From NCBI GenBank assembly GCA_963674665.2, contig CAXXPL010000001.1, positions 434,001-498,000 on the forward strand: 64,000 nucleotides of DNA. The letters run 5' to 3'. Under the pieces are notes generated by a model that did no database searches, was not told the origin of the DNA, and was given only the letters and a program-made list of their open reading frames with translations. Source of the stretch: G963674665 sp963674665 (GTDB lineage: Bacteria; Desulfobacterota; Desulfovibrionia; Desulfovibrionales; Desulfovibrionaceae). Positions 53,383 through 62,655 of the stretch are shown one piece after another (position 1 is the stretch's first letter; every line of letters starts with the position of its first letter). A program made the position numbers and the translations under genes.

Positions 53383-55508
53383 TGTTCACGATCCATCACG
53401 GGAAGGCGGATGAAAAAAGTGGCTCCGGCATCCGGCTTTGAGGTGAAGTCGATGGTGCCATTGTGCCCCTGGACGATGAAGTGGGCGAGGGAGAGTCCCT
53501 GTCCCGTGGCGGTGCCGATCTCCTTGGTGGTGAAGAACGGGTCGAAGATGCGCTCCCGGATCTCCCCGGAAATACCCGGGCCCGAGTCTGTGATCGAGAT
53601 GACCACCTTCCCTGACTCCTCCCTGGTGCACAGCCGGATCACCCCCTTGGTGGCTGTTTCGCCCCGGATTTGCTTCACGGCCTGGATGGCGTTCATGAAG
53701 ATGTTAAGCAGGGCCTGGCCGAGTTCGCTCTTGGAGGCGATGACCAGGGGGAGCTTTGGCGCCAGGTCCAGCATCAGATCCGCCACAGGCTGCCATTCCT
53801 GGCTTGTGATGGTGACCAGATCCCGGATCACGGAGTTGATGTCCGTGGGGCATCGCTTCTCCTTGGCCATGGGTACCAGTTGCCGCATGGTGGAGATGAT
53901 GGAGGACACCCTGGCCAGGCCGTCGCGCATGTCGGACAGCGCCTCGGAGGATTCCTCGAGGTAGGCATCCATCCGCGAACGGCTGAGCACGTCCTTCAAA
54001 GCCCGGGTAAGGGGGTGGACCTCGTTCCTGAGGGTCAGGCTTTCCAGGTCCTGATACAGGGTGGCGACGGCACGCAGGAACATATCGAAGAAATCGATGT
54101 TGCTCATGATGTACTGAACAGGGGTGTTGATCTCGTGGGCAACTCCTCCGGCCAGTTGTCCCACCGCCTCGAGCCTGTGGGTGGCGAAAAGCCGGCGCAT
54201 CATGGTCTTCTGTCTCGTGAGGTCGAGGAGGGTGCCGTGGAGCCGTGATGCGGCGCCGTGTTCGTTCCGCTCCGGGTCCACCTGCAGGAGCAGGGTCCGC
54301 TCCCCGCCATTGGGCAGATGGAACGTGATTTCGGCATCCACGGGGTGTCCCGAAACTCCGGCCTGCTCCAACAGCCGCTCCATTTGGGAGCGGAACTCCT
54401 CGGGCAGACGTGAGAGGGAAGGGGCGGCGCCGTCGTGCTCCATATCGAGGTCGAACAGGGCGTACATGCCTTCGGACCACTCCATGGCTCCGGTGCCCGG
54501 GTTCCTGACAAAGCTGCCCATTCCCGCCTGTTTCTGGGCGCGCAGCAGGCAGTGGCGGCTCTCGGTGAGCTTGTCCATGTTGCGCGAATTCCGCAGGGCC
54601 ACGGCCGCGAAATTGGCGAAGGCGGAAGCCAGTTGCGCGTCCTCCGGTGTGAAGTCCTCGCCCTTGTTGGCCAGCCCCATGACGCCCTTCACCCGTCCCT
54701 CCACGTTCAGAGGGGCGAACAGCACGTTGTCCAGTGACACATGCCCCTCGGGCATGAAGTCCATCCACCGGCTGGAGGAGAAATTGTTGTCGTAGACCGT
54801 ACTGGCCTTGTCGTACGCCTCGGCACGGAGTCCCCGAATAGGCATGGGCAGCTCCGGATTCACATCGCAGGAGCGCCCCCCGGCGTCCAGGAACAGAACT
54901 TCGTTTTCGGCTCCGTCCGGGGACAACAGGGCCACATATCCGGCCCTGGCGCCGATGGCCCTTTTGGCCGCGTCAAAGACCTTTCGCGCGGTGGTGGGAA
55001 AGTCCTCGATCCAGAGCACGGACTCCGCGGCCTGGAGCAGGGCGCCCACATCCACGACCCGCTGCCTGGCCTCCTCCAGGCTGGCGCCCATTGCCCGCTG
55101 CTCCCTGAAGATGTCGACGAACTTGGCCACCTTTGGGACGAAGATCCGGGCATCCACGGGTTTGGACAGATAATCCACGGCTCCCTGTTCATATCCCTTG
55201 AACACGGCGTCCTCGTCCTTCTCAACAGCGGTGGCGAAGATGATGGGAGTGTGCGCGTTCCTGGCGCAGGCGCGGAGCCGCTGGGCCACCTCGAAGCCGC
55301 TCATGTCCGGCATGACCACGTCGAGCACTATGGCCGCGAACTCCCGCTCTTCCGCTTTTGCCAGGGCTTCGGCGCCATTTGCCGCGGTGAGGCAGGCCAC
55401 TCCCTGGAGATTTTTCAGCAGGGCCCGCATGGTGATGCGGCTGGTTTTTTCGTCGTCCACCAGGAGGACGGAGACCTTGTCCACGGAGAGTGTGTTGGCC
55501 TTGCCCAT
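53379..55508 (-). CDS. REC-GAF-PAS histidine kinase
   Basis: The 709-residue soluble protein has a receiver (LLVDDEKTSRITM, acceptor in IVLDVVMPDMSG, LSKPVDARI), a GAF domain (about 160-320), a PAS-like region with duplicated PAC-style strands (about 330-440), HisKA in the form VGQLAGGVAHEINTPVQYIMSN and HATPase (IFMNAIQAV, DSGPGISGE, GTATGQGLSLA). It lacks its own output and is probably an intermediate that receives phosphate at its N-terminal receiver and controls the downstream REC proteins. It starts three bases after the upstream kinase gene. Confidence 0.95.
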   Translation of the reverse strand: MGKANTLSVDKVSVLLVDDEKTSRITMRALLKNLQGVACLTAANGAEALAKAEEREFAAIVLDVVMPDMSGFEVAQRLRACARNAHTPIIFATAVEKDEDAVFKGYEQGAVDYLSKPVDARIFVPKVAKFVDIFREQRAMGASLEEARQRVVDVGALLQAAESVLWIEDFPTTARKVFDAAKRAIGARAGYVALLSPDGAENEVLFLDAGGRSCDVNPELPMPIRGLRAEAYDKASTVYDNNFSSSRWMDFMPEGHVSLDNVLFAPLNVEGRVKGVMGLANKGEDFTPEDAQLASAFANFAAVALRNSRNMDKLTESRHCLLRAQKQAGMGSFVRNPGTGAMEWSEGMYALFDLDMEHDGAAPSLSRLPEEFRSQMERLLEQAGVSGHPVDAEITFHLPNGGERTLLLQVDPERNEHGAASRLHGTLLDLTRQKTMMRRLFATHRLEAVGQLAGGVAHEINTPVQYIMSNIDFFDMFLRAVATLYQDLESLTLRNEVHPLTRALKDVLSRSRMDAYLEESSEALSDMRDGLARVSSIISTMRQLVPMAKEKRCPTDINSVIRDLVTITSQEWQPVADLMLDLAPKLPLVIASKSELGQALLNIFMNAIQAVKQIRGETATKGVIRLCTREESGKVVISITDSGPGISGEIRERIFDPFFTTKEIGTATGQGLSLAHFIVQGHNGTIDFTSKPDAGATFFIRLPVMDREQ

Positions 55509-55511
55509 GGA

Positions 55512-57602
55512 TCAGCCCTCCCGATTTTCCACATCGACCGGCAACCGGATGATGAACGTGGTACCCTCGCCAAGCCGGGAATCGAAGTCGATGCTGCCAC
55601 CATGTTTGGTGATGACGGCGAGGGTGATGGCCAGGCCCTGGCCGGTGCCCTTGCCCACCTCCTTGGTGGTGTAGAACGGGTCGAAGATACGCTGTCTGTT
55701 CGATTCCGGTATGCCGCAGCCAGTGTCGCTCACCTGGATTTCCACCTGGTCGTCGAGGTTCCTGGTGCGCATGACGATGAGGCCCTTGTCGCCGCTGTTC
55801 CCCAGCTTCTCCTTGATGGCGTGGGCCGCGTTGACCAGGACGTTGAGCAGCACCTGGTTGATGTCTCCGGGGACCGCGAAGATCCGCCGCAGATCATCGG
55901 CCAGTTCGGTTTGGACCTCCGCCACGTACTTCCACTCGTTGCGCGCGATGGTCATGGTGTTGAGCAGGGCCTCGTTGACGTCGAACAGCTTGCGCTCCTC
56001 CACATCGGGATGGGAAAATTTCTTCATGGCCAGGACAATGGAGGCCACGCGCTCCACGCCTTCCAGTGCGTCCGCCAGGGCCTGAGGGATTTCATCGAGC
56101 AACTCGCCGAGGTCGTCATCCTCCAGGATGTGCCGCAGATCGGCGCGACAGGAAAAAAAATTCCCCCCTGTGGCCATGCAGGCGTCCAATTCCTGGTAGG
56201 CCTCCAGCAGTGCGATGATCTTGTCGTAAACTGATTTGAAAAACTGCAGGTTGCTGCCCACGTACTGGATGGGCGTGTTGATCTCGTGGGCTATCCCGGC
56301 GGCCAGCTGCCCCACGCTCTCCAGTTTCTGGGCATAGGCCAGTTGCCGCTCCATGTCCTTTCTGTGGGTTATGTCGATGAGGATGGCCACTTGATGGGGG
56401 CGGCCGTCCATGGTCACGGAGAGCACGGTCTTGATGATGGGGACCACTGCACCATCCGGCCGCGTGAGCTGGAACTCGGCGTGCAGGGTGTGCTTTCCCA
56501 TGGTGGGGCAGTCCTGTTCGGGAGATTTTCGCTCCTCCACACAGATGTAGTCGTAGCAGTGGGAGCCGAGAATCCTGGCGCGAGGGATTCCCAGGAGTTC
56601 CTCCGCGATCCTGTTGACGCGGACAATCCTGAATTCCTCAACATCTATGAAGAATACCGCCGCGCCCATGCCGTCCAGGATGTTCTGGAGCAACTGCTTC
56701 TGTTCGATGTTCCTCTGCTCCAATTGCTTGCGCTCGGAGATGTCGTGCCCCAGGACATAGTAGCCGTTGATCGTATCTCCTTTGCCCCGGGAGGGGATGA
56801 GGGTGATATCCAGGTACCGGATGGAGTTGTCCGTGCTGGAAGGGAGGGTGAGTTCGAAGCGCGGGGATTGCCCCGCCAGGGCATACCCCTCTTGGATTTG
56901 GATCTCCGGGTAGTGCTCTCCGAGGATGTCGGCGACCCTGGCGCCCACGATCTCTGTGATCGGGCGCTGGAAGGCGTATTCGTAAAACTTGTTCACGAAG
57001 CGCAAGCGCCTCTGGCCGTCCACAAAGGCCAGCATGGCAGGGATGTTGTCCGTGACCATTCGCAGGATGCGTCTGTTCTCGGTGAGGTTGGCCTGGATCT
57101 TTACGCGCTTCTCGATCTCATCCAGGAGCACCTTGTTGGTCATGACCAGTTCCTCGGTCCGCTCCGCAACCCGGGTCTCCAACTCGTCCCTGGTCCTGGA
57201 AAGGCTGACCTCGGTAGCCTTGCGCTCTATGGCGTAGCGCAGCGCCCGCACCAGTAGCGGGCCGGTGAGCTGCCGCTTGACCAGATAGTCCTGCGCGCCG
57301 CTACGCACCGCCTGCATGGCCACGTCCTCCAGATCGGTGACGGTGAGGATGACCACGGGCAGATCCGGGTGCCCGTCGCTGAGCCGCTGGAAGGTTTGCA
57401 GTCCACGGGAGTCCGGGAGGTTTAAATCGAGGAGCGCGGCGTCGGGTGTGATCCGGGACGCGGCCTCCAGCGCGGAGCTCAGGGTGGTGTGCTCGTGGAG
57501 CTTCAGGTTGTGTCCCGGCACCTCGGACAATAGCGCCTGCACCAGGAGGATGTCGTCCGGGTTGTCCTCGATGTAAAATATATTCAATAAATCTAAAGTC
57601 AT
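55512..57602 (-). CDS. REC-PAS-PAS histidine kinase
   Basis: The start is taken at the ATG at 57602; an ATG at 57617 is also possible and the ribosome site is weak in both cases. About 696 residues encode a receiver (FYIEDNPDDILLVQALL, acceptor in ALLDLNLPDSRG, VKRQLTG), a coiled coil, two PAS domains (the second with CYDYICVEERKSPEQDCP), HisKA (VGQLAAGIAHEINTPIQYVGSN) and HATPase (VLVNAAHAI, DTGCGIPES, GTGQGLAI). The kinase core closely matches that of the next gene, pointing to a duplication. Confidence 0.92.
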   Translation of the reverse strand: MTLDLLNIFYIEDNPDDILLVQALLSEVPGHNLKLHEHTTLSSALEAASRITPDAALLDLNLPDSRGLQTFQRLSDGHPDLPVVILTVTDLEDVAMQAVRSGAQDYLVKRQLTGPLLVRALRYAIERKATEVSLSRTRDELETRVAERTEELVMTNKVLLDEIEKRVKIQANLTENRRILRMVTDNIPAMLAFVDGQRRLRFVNKFYEYAFQRPITEIVGARVADILGEHYPEIQIQEGYALAGQSPRFELTLPSSTDNSIRYLDITLIPSRGKGDTINGYYVLGHDISERKQLEQRNIEQKQLLQNILDGMGAAVFFIDVEEFRIVRVNRIAEELLGIPRARILGSHCYDYICVEERKSPEQDCPTMGKHTLHAEFQLTRPDGAVVPIIKTVLSVTMDGRPHQVAILIDITHRKDMERQLAYAQKLESVGQLAAGIAHEINTPIQYVGSNLQFFKSVYDKIIALLEAYQELDACMATGGNFFSCRADLRHILEDDDLGELLDEIPQALADALEGVERVASIVLAMKKFSHPDVEERKLFDVNEALLNTMTIARNEWKYVAEVQTELADDLRRIFAVPGDINQVLLNVLVNAAHAIKEKLGNSGDKGLIVMRTRNLDDQVEIQVSDTGCGIPESNRQRIFDPFYTTKEVGKGTGQGLAITLAVITKHGGSIDFDSRLGEGTTFIIRLPVDVENREG

Positions 57603-57609
57603 GTGGAAC

Positions 57610-58047
57610 TCATGCATTTGGTAGTTTAACCACGGTGAACCAGAAATCCTCAATGCTCTTGACCACCTTGATGAACTGGTCGAAGTCCACCGGCTTGGTG
57701 ATGTAGCAGTTGACGTGGCTGTTGTAGGCCCTGGTTATGTCCTCGGCGGCATCCGAGGTGGTGAGGATCACCACCGGTATGCTGCGCAGGGCTGAGTCGT
57801 CCTTGATTTCCTCGAGGACCTCACGGCCGTCCTTGCGAGGGAGGTTCAGGTCCAACAAGATGATGTCCGGACGTGGCGCATCAGAGAATTCGTCGGATTT
57901 TCGAAGAAATTTCAAGGCCATGACGCCATCCTCAGTGACATGAAGGTTGCAGTGCACCTTGGCGTCCTTAAGGGCTTCCCTGGCAAGCAGGACGTCGTCG
58001 GGATTGTCCTCGACCATGAGAATCTGGATGGGCCGCATGCTGCTCAT
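57610..58047 (-). CDS. Rcp1-like single-domain response regulator
   Basis: The ATG at 58047 overlaps the stop of the upstream kinase (ATGA), and GGAGG lies just before it. The 145-residue receiver has ILMVEDNPDDVLLAREAL, the acceptor in ILLDLNLPRKDG, VVILTTSDAAEDI and YITKPVDFDQF, the pattern of Rcp1 regulators that pair with phytochrome-type kinases. No output domain is present. Confidence 0.95.
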   Translation of the reverse strand: MSSMRPIQILMVEDNPDDVLLAREALKDAKVHCNLHVTEDGVMALKFLRKSDEFSDAPRPDIILLDLNLPRKDGREVLEEIKDDSALRSIPVVILTTSDAAEDITRAYNSHVNCYITKPVDFDQFIKVVKSIEDFWFTVVKLPNA

Positions 58048-59930
58048 GATGCCTCCTCCAATGCCGGAAGGGTGAAATGAAAGGCCGAGCCGTTGCCGGG
58101 TTCGCTCTCGACCCAGATACGGCCGTTGTGTCGTTCCACGATCTTTCTGCACAGGGTCAGGCCTATGCCTGTGCCGGTAAACTGCGCCCTGGTGTGCAGG
58201 CGCTGGAACATGGCGAATATCCGATCGAAATAATCGGACTCGATACCTATGCCGTTGTCCCGCACCGTGAAGTTCCAGAAGCCTCCCTCGCGCGCTGCAA
58301 GGATGCTGACCTCCGGGATCTGCCCCGGTGCGTGGAACTTCAAGGCGTTGGACACGAGGTTCTGGAGCAGTTGAAGAACCTGGACCCTGTCTCCCATAAT
58401 CCGCGGAAGTTCCTCGGCCGTGACCACTGCTTTGCTCTCGGCGATGGTCTCGGAAAGCAGCGCGAGAACCTCCTGGATCACTTCCCCGGTATCCACAGGG
58501 GCGAAAGGCTGGGCCTTGGTGCTTACCCTGGAGTAGTCCAGCAGCCCCCGGATCAGGGAGCGCATCCGTTCGGTCGCATCCATGGTGGCGGTGATGAACC
58601 GTTTGCCGTCCTCGTCGATGATTGGCTGGTACCTGCGCTCGATGAGCTGGAGGTAGCTGTAGATTATGCGCAGGGGCTCCTGCAGATCGTGGGAGGCCAC
58701 ATAGGCGAACTGCTCCAGTTCCTCGTTGGAGCGTTTCAGCTTTGCGGCGTGCAGGGTGAGACTGGCCTGGGCCTGTTTTCGCGTGGCGACTTCCTGCTCC
58801 AGTTCCTGGTTGCTCCGGGACAGCACCTGGGCGTTCAGTTCCAGCTCAATGGCTCTGGCCTCCAACAGCGTGGCCATGGTGTTGAACGCCTGGGAAATTT
58901 GAGAATATTCAAGCACAAGGTACTTCTCGTTCAACCGCTCGGACAAGTTGCCCGCGCCTATGTGTTCTGCCGCGGCGGCGATGTTCTGGGCGGGGGTGGC
59001 CAGGAAGCGCCCCCCGGAAAGCCTGGCGGCTGTGAGACCGAGGATGCCGAGTCCCACGAGCCATGCGAACTGGATGTACAGGGCGCGCCACGCGTCGGCA
59101 TAGGCGACCTTTTTGTCGATGCCCACATAGATGGCCGGCGAATGCACCATGTCCGGGTACATTCTGGTGAAGGCCAGAATTCGTTCGACGCCGTCCGTGG
59201 TGGTGATTTCCAGGGTGCCTTCGGCCTGCTTGTGAGCCAGCTCTATGACACGGGTTTCGCCTTTGCGGGTTCCCACGGTGTCGGGGAGGGGAGGTTCACG
59301 GGCGAGCACCGTACCCAGGTGATCGATGATGGTCACGATGCTGTTTGGGGGGAGCATCGAGGCGGCGAGTTGCTCTCCGAGCCAGGAAAGGCCCACGCCG
59401 CTGGCGAGTGCGGCATGCATTTTCCCGTCTTTTGAAACAACCGGATAGGCCAGGGCCATGATGGGGACCTTTGTGGTCTTGCCCACGATGAATTCACTTG
59501 TGGTGAACTCGCCGCTTAGCTTGAGATTCTTGAACCAGTTGCGGTCCGCGTAGTTTTTGAGCGGTTCGCTTGTGAGGGACTGCGCAAAAGCCTGACCATC
59601 CATGTTGATGGCCACGAAGTTGAGGTAGGGGGCGCCATACTCTTTCTGAATGGAGACCAGAAGGCGCGTACTTTGCTCTGCTTCGTGGTTCTGAATCTCC
59701 TGGGTCAGGGTGAGGGTCTGGAGGATTCGTTTGGTGGAAATGGAGATGCTGTTCTGCTCGGCGGCGATGTCTCTGGCCAGATCCAGGGCCTTGGATTGCG
59801 CCCACCCCTTGGCTTCGTCCATGCGGCGGATGCCGTGCCACAGGATGAGCCCTAGTGCGGGGATCACGGCCAGGAGCACAACGGCCATTACGGCCGAACG
59901 GAGACTGATTCCAGTGGATCGTTTTTCCAT
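58044..59930 (-). CDS. Membrane sensor kinase, dCache-HAMP-HisKA-HATPase
   Basis: The 628-residue protein has an N-terminal helix (AVMAVVLLAVIPALGLILW), a periplasmic Cache-type sensor (about 35-275; RNWFKNLKLSGEFTTSEFIVG is typical), a second helix (FAWLVGLGILGLTAARL, about 290), HAMP and a coiled coil, then HisKA (LEQFAYVASHDLQEPLRIIYS) and HATPase (NLVSNALKFHAPG, DNGIGIESD, GTGIGLTL). The HisKA type matches kinases that partner with Rcp1-like regulators, and one is coupled to it by a four-base overlap. Cache domains commonly sense small organic acids. It heads the seven-gene run. Confidence 0.95.
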   Translation of the reverse strand: MEKRSTGISLRSAVMAVVLLAVIPALGLILWHGIRRMDEAKGWAQSKALDLARDIAAEQNSISISTKRILQTLTLTQEIQNHEAEQSTRLLVSIQKEYGAPYLNFVAINMDGQAFAQSLTSEPLKNYADRNWFKNLKLSGEFTTSEFIVGKTTKVPIMALAYPVVSKDGKMHAALASGVGLSWLGEQLAASMLPPNSIVTIIDHLGTVLAREPPLPDTVGTRKGETRVIELAHKQAEGTLEITTTDGVERILAFTRMYPDMVHSPAIYVGIDKKVAYADAWRALYIQFAWLVGLGILGLTAARLSGGRFLATPAQNIAAAAEHIGAGNLSERLNEKYLVLEYSQISQAFNTMATLLEARAIELELNAQVLSRSNQELEQEVATRKQAQASLTLHAAKLKRSNEELEQFAYVASHDLQEPLRIIYSYLQLIERRYQPIIDEDGKRFITATMDATERMRSLIRGLLDYSRVSTKAQPFAPVDTGEVIQEVLALLSETIAESKAVVTAEELPRIMGDRVQVLQLLQNLVSNALKFHAPGQIPEVSILAAREGGFWNFTVRDNGIGIESDYFDRIFAMFQRLHTRAQFTGTGIGLTLCRKIVERHNGRIWVESEPGNGSAFHFTLPALEEAS

Positions 59931-60404
59931 GAGAACCTCAGGAGGTTGAGCTGAAGTTGCCAGGGGATATCACGCTGCTGAGACCTGTTGACGCTCCTCG
60001 ATATTGCAACTGATGATAATGTGAAGGTTATTTTCTCTATTATAGCTCATACGCCTGCGATATTGCGCTGTCAACGAGTGGAAATTTCCGGGAAATCGTC
60101 ATGTTGGATTCTCGATGACTCGACAAGAGACGATTTTATTTGTGGAGAATATTGTAGCTCTGTTGTCGTGATGAAATCGTGAATTGCTGTGTCCCAAGAT
60201 AGAAAAGTGATATATTTTACCTATTGGCATGATAAAAAGGCTCAAAGTGGCCTTGTGTCAGGAATATGTGTAGCGACTAGCTTGGGTTTGTGCGGAGGAG
60301 GGCACAGAAGACTACGATGGGAGGATTGCGTCCTGCCGCCGTATGTGGAGTTCATTGCGATATTCCCTGATTGTGCATTCAGGTGCGGACGTGCATATTT
60401 CTGG
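59931..60404. other. Intergenic region upstream of the seven-gene signalling run
   Basis: This 474-base region lies between the end of the small secreted protein gene and the start of the Cache kinase gene. On the minus strand a TATAAT box occurs near 60045 with a TTGACA 24 bases further upstream, too far for a standard promoter. Frames crossing it lack ribosome sites. No terminator or gene is convincing. Confidence 0.4.
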
Positions 60405-60929
60405 TTATTTCTTCGCGTTTTGAGCCGCGATTTCGGTAATGGAATCCTTGGAATACAGCACAACTATCACGGACATGGGGGTGGTCGGATCATTGACAAA
60501 GGTATTCATCAAGTACACCGATACCCCGTCAACCGACCATGCAGCGAGGTCGTCCTTGGCGCTGCCCGGTTTTCCGAGAGCCCTGCTCATCTCCTCCTTG
60601 CGGGCCTTGAAGAAACCGGCAGCCTCGTTTTTGTTGTTCCTTATGGTCCTTGTAGCGGAAATCATGGCCACCTGCCTGGTGGCTGGGATGATGGAGACAC
60701 TGTACATATCATAGTGGGGGGACTTGATGCGCGGGGTGACCTCGTTGCGCGCAAGGCCATATTTGTCGGGCTGAAGGTTCGTGAGAATGGACGGCGGCAA
60801 TGCCTCGCCGAACATGAAGCCGAAGGCTCCCGGGATCTTTGCGCCCGCGTGCGCAGATGTTGCGGATAGGAAGCAGAGGACGATCAGGGAAAGGAATTTT
60901 GGCGTATAAAGAGACCGTCTTATAGACAT
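60405..60929 (-). CDS. Small secreted protein of unknown function
   Basis: The ATG at 60929, preceded by GGAGGG, encodes 174 residues with a signal peptide (FLSLIVLCFLSATSAHA, cleavage at about 29). The mature part is a small alpha/beta protein (AGAKIPGAFGFMFGEALPPSI, ending DSITEIAAQNAKK) without Cys. The FGFxFGE start resembles small periplasmic proteins of unknown role often found in Desulfovibrio-like genomes; I do not recognise a named family. A promoter/operator candidate lies at 60989-61014. Confidence 0.82.
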   Translation of the reverse strand: MSIRRSLYTPKFLSLIVLCFLSATSAHAGAKIPGAFGFMFGEALPPSILTNLQPDKYGLARNEVTPRIKSPHYDMYSVSIIPATRQVAMISATRTIRNNKNEAAGFFKARKEEMSRALGKPGSAKDDLAAWSVDGVSVYLMNTFVNDPTTPMSVIVVLYSKDSITEIAAQNAKK

Positions 60930-61432
60930 ATTTCCCTCCAATTTTCAAATGATGACTTAAAATATAATGTTGTAAGTTATGTATTTCTAGATCAAAATAC
61001 TATTGATCTGTCAACAGGAGTTTACTTTTTGTTCAAAATTTGTTGATTATTGTTGTGAAAAAAATAATGAAATAATTCAATAAGTTTAGAATGTTCATAA
61101 AAATAAAGTCCCCAATGTTGTGCTGAATGGGGAGATGTTGAATTTATTATGACTTTTGTCGATATATGTCTATATTGCGTTGTAATTCAGGCTTTATGAG
61201 ATGTTCGGAGGGCAACTCTGCAGGGGCAGTCAGAATGCGCTGGTGCTCCAGGCCTGTTTTTCTCTGCCGATCCTTCTTTACAGAGCAAGGCAGGATGCCT
61301 TCTGCATGCAAATGGATATCACGGATGTGGGAGGTGTCTGGATTACTGGATGCAGATCAGAAGGTCCGCTTTTCTATTGCAGCGTTCAAGCCTTTCAATC
61401 CATCCTGCCACGGCGAAATCCGTGGTGGTTTG
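60930..61432. other. AT-rich intergenic region
   Basis: About 500 bases with high A+T, especially 60950-61150, lie between the start of the small secreted gene and the end of the truncated regulator gene. Besides the promoter/operator candidate I see nothing definable; several short frames lack ribosome sites. Confidence 0.4.
60989..61014 (-). promoter_or_regulatory. Candidate -35 box with adjoining inverted repeat
   Basis: On the minus strand TTGACA (61014-61009) is followed at once by AGATCAA-N7-TTGATCT (61009-60989), perfect 7-base arms in the promoter spacer. The -10 region is weak. The arrangement suggests a regulated promoter for the small secreted protein gene. Confidence 0.35.
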
Positions 61433-61878
61433 TCATTGGCCGTGGTTGGAGCCTTTTTGTTTGACAATGCCCAGCTTCTTCATACGAAAGCGCAGGGTGC
61501 TTGGTTTGATGTCCAGGATTTCGGCGGCGCCGCCATTGCCTGCCACCTGCCAGTAGACCTGGTCCAGCACTCCCCGGATATGTCTGGCCATTGCCTGGTC
61601 CTGGGTCAGGCGGGTATCCACCGGAGCGTCCAGAGAGTGTGCGGGCGACGGGGCCGGAAGGGGGCGGCCGGTGAATTCCGGAAAAAAGAGGTACTCTCCC
61701 TTGGAGAGAATCAGGGCCCGCTCGATGATGTTCTGGAGTTCCCGTGCGTTCCCAGGCCAGTCGTACTGTTTGAGCCGCTCAAGGTCCTGGTTCCGCAGTT
61801 TCGGGATGGCTTCGAGGTTCATTTCCCGGGCCTTGCGTCCGACAAAGTACCGGACAAGCGGGGGCACGTCCTCTCGGC
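61433..61878 (-). pseudogene. Truncated sigma-54-dependent regulator (3' part only)
   Basis: The frame encodes the end of an AAA activator domain (REDVPPLVRYFVGRKAREMNL, then YDWPGNARELQNIIERALIL) and a Fis-type helix-turn-helix (GNGGAAEILDIKPSTLRFRMKKLGI), about 145 residues in all. The nucleotide-binding half, sigma-54 loop and any sensor domain are missing because homology stops at about 61876, where a plus-strand binding-protein fragment begins. The ATG at 61867 is not a natural start. It was probably the divergent activator of the adjoining transporter. Confidence 0.85.
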
Positions 61879-62496
61879 ATCGAGTATGTGGGCCTGATAT
61901 ACAACAAGGAGTTGGTCAGGCCCGAAGACGCCCCCAAACGCTACCAGGACCTCGCCGATCCCAAGTGGAAGGACCGCATCGTCATGGCCAACCCGGCCTC
62001 CCACGCGACCATCATTTCCTGGCTCATCGGGCTCAAGGAGAACGTGTTCGAGAGCGAGGCCGAATGGATGGACTTCGTCAAGGGGCTCGCGGCCAACAAA
62101 CCCATGTTCGTGAAATCCTTCGGCCCGACTCCCGCTCCCATCGAGAGCGGTGAGAAGGCCATAGGCATCTCCATGCCCAAGTACATCATCACCAAGGCCC
62201 CGGCTCCGCTGGACTGGGCGCGTCTAGAGCAGCCACTCATGGACACCCCGCGTGGCATCGCCATTGCGGCCAACGCCAAGCACCCAAACGCGGCCAAGCT
62301 GTTCATGGACTACTTTCTGTCCGAGAAGGCCATGAACCTGCTGGCCTCCAAGGTCGGTGAGTATGTGCTGCATCCGGGCGTGTTCCCGCCCATTGATGGC
62401 ATGGACAAGGCCAAGGTCATCCCCATCCGTGAGCTCTCGGACGAGGATCTCGCCAAGTGGGGCGCGGAGTTCAAGCGCATCTTCGACGTGCCCTAA
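61876..62496 (+). pseudogene. Truncated ABC-transporter substrate-binding protein (3' part only)
   Basis: About 206 codons remain, from GIEYVGLIYNKELVRPEDAP to a stop at 62494. They match the C-terminal two thirds of iron(III)/2-aminoethylphosphonate-type binding proteins (YNKEL, DLADPKWKDRIVMANPASH, NAAKLFMDYFLSEKA). The signal peptide and first lobe are absent, so export and ligand binding are lost. The first possible start (GTG 61888) has no ribosome site. A terminator and then the ATPase remnant and permease genes follow. Confidence 0.85.
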
Positions 62497-62551
62497 AGCG
62501 TTTGAACCTTGAAAAGATAAATACTCTAGGTCCGTTGCCGCATTTGCCACA

Positions 62552-62594
62552 GGCCCGTCTGAAGCCCGCTTCACTCGGACGGGCCTTCATTTTT
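62552..62594 (+). terminator. Hairpin terminator after the binding-protein gene
   Basis: GGCCCGTC (62552-62559) and GACGGGCC (62578-62585) form a perfect stem followed by TTCATTTTT. Such a stem between binding-protein and ATPase genes usually lowers expression of the latter. Confidence 0.8.
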
Positions 62595-62655
62595 CAGCGG
62601 CCGCGCATTTTACTGCGGTCGCGTTTCCACGGATGAACCCAAGGGGGCGCAGCAC

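Noticed and set aside
60040..60085. TTGACA and TATAAT on the minus strand upstream of the Cache kinase
   Set aside because: The 24-base spacing is too long for a sigma-70 promoter.
60189..60869. 226-codon plus-strand frame
   Set aside because: It runs antisense to the small secreted protein gene, which has a signal peptide and a GGAGGG ribosome site.
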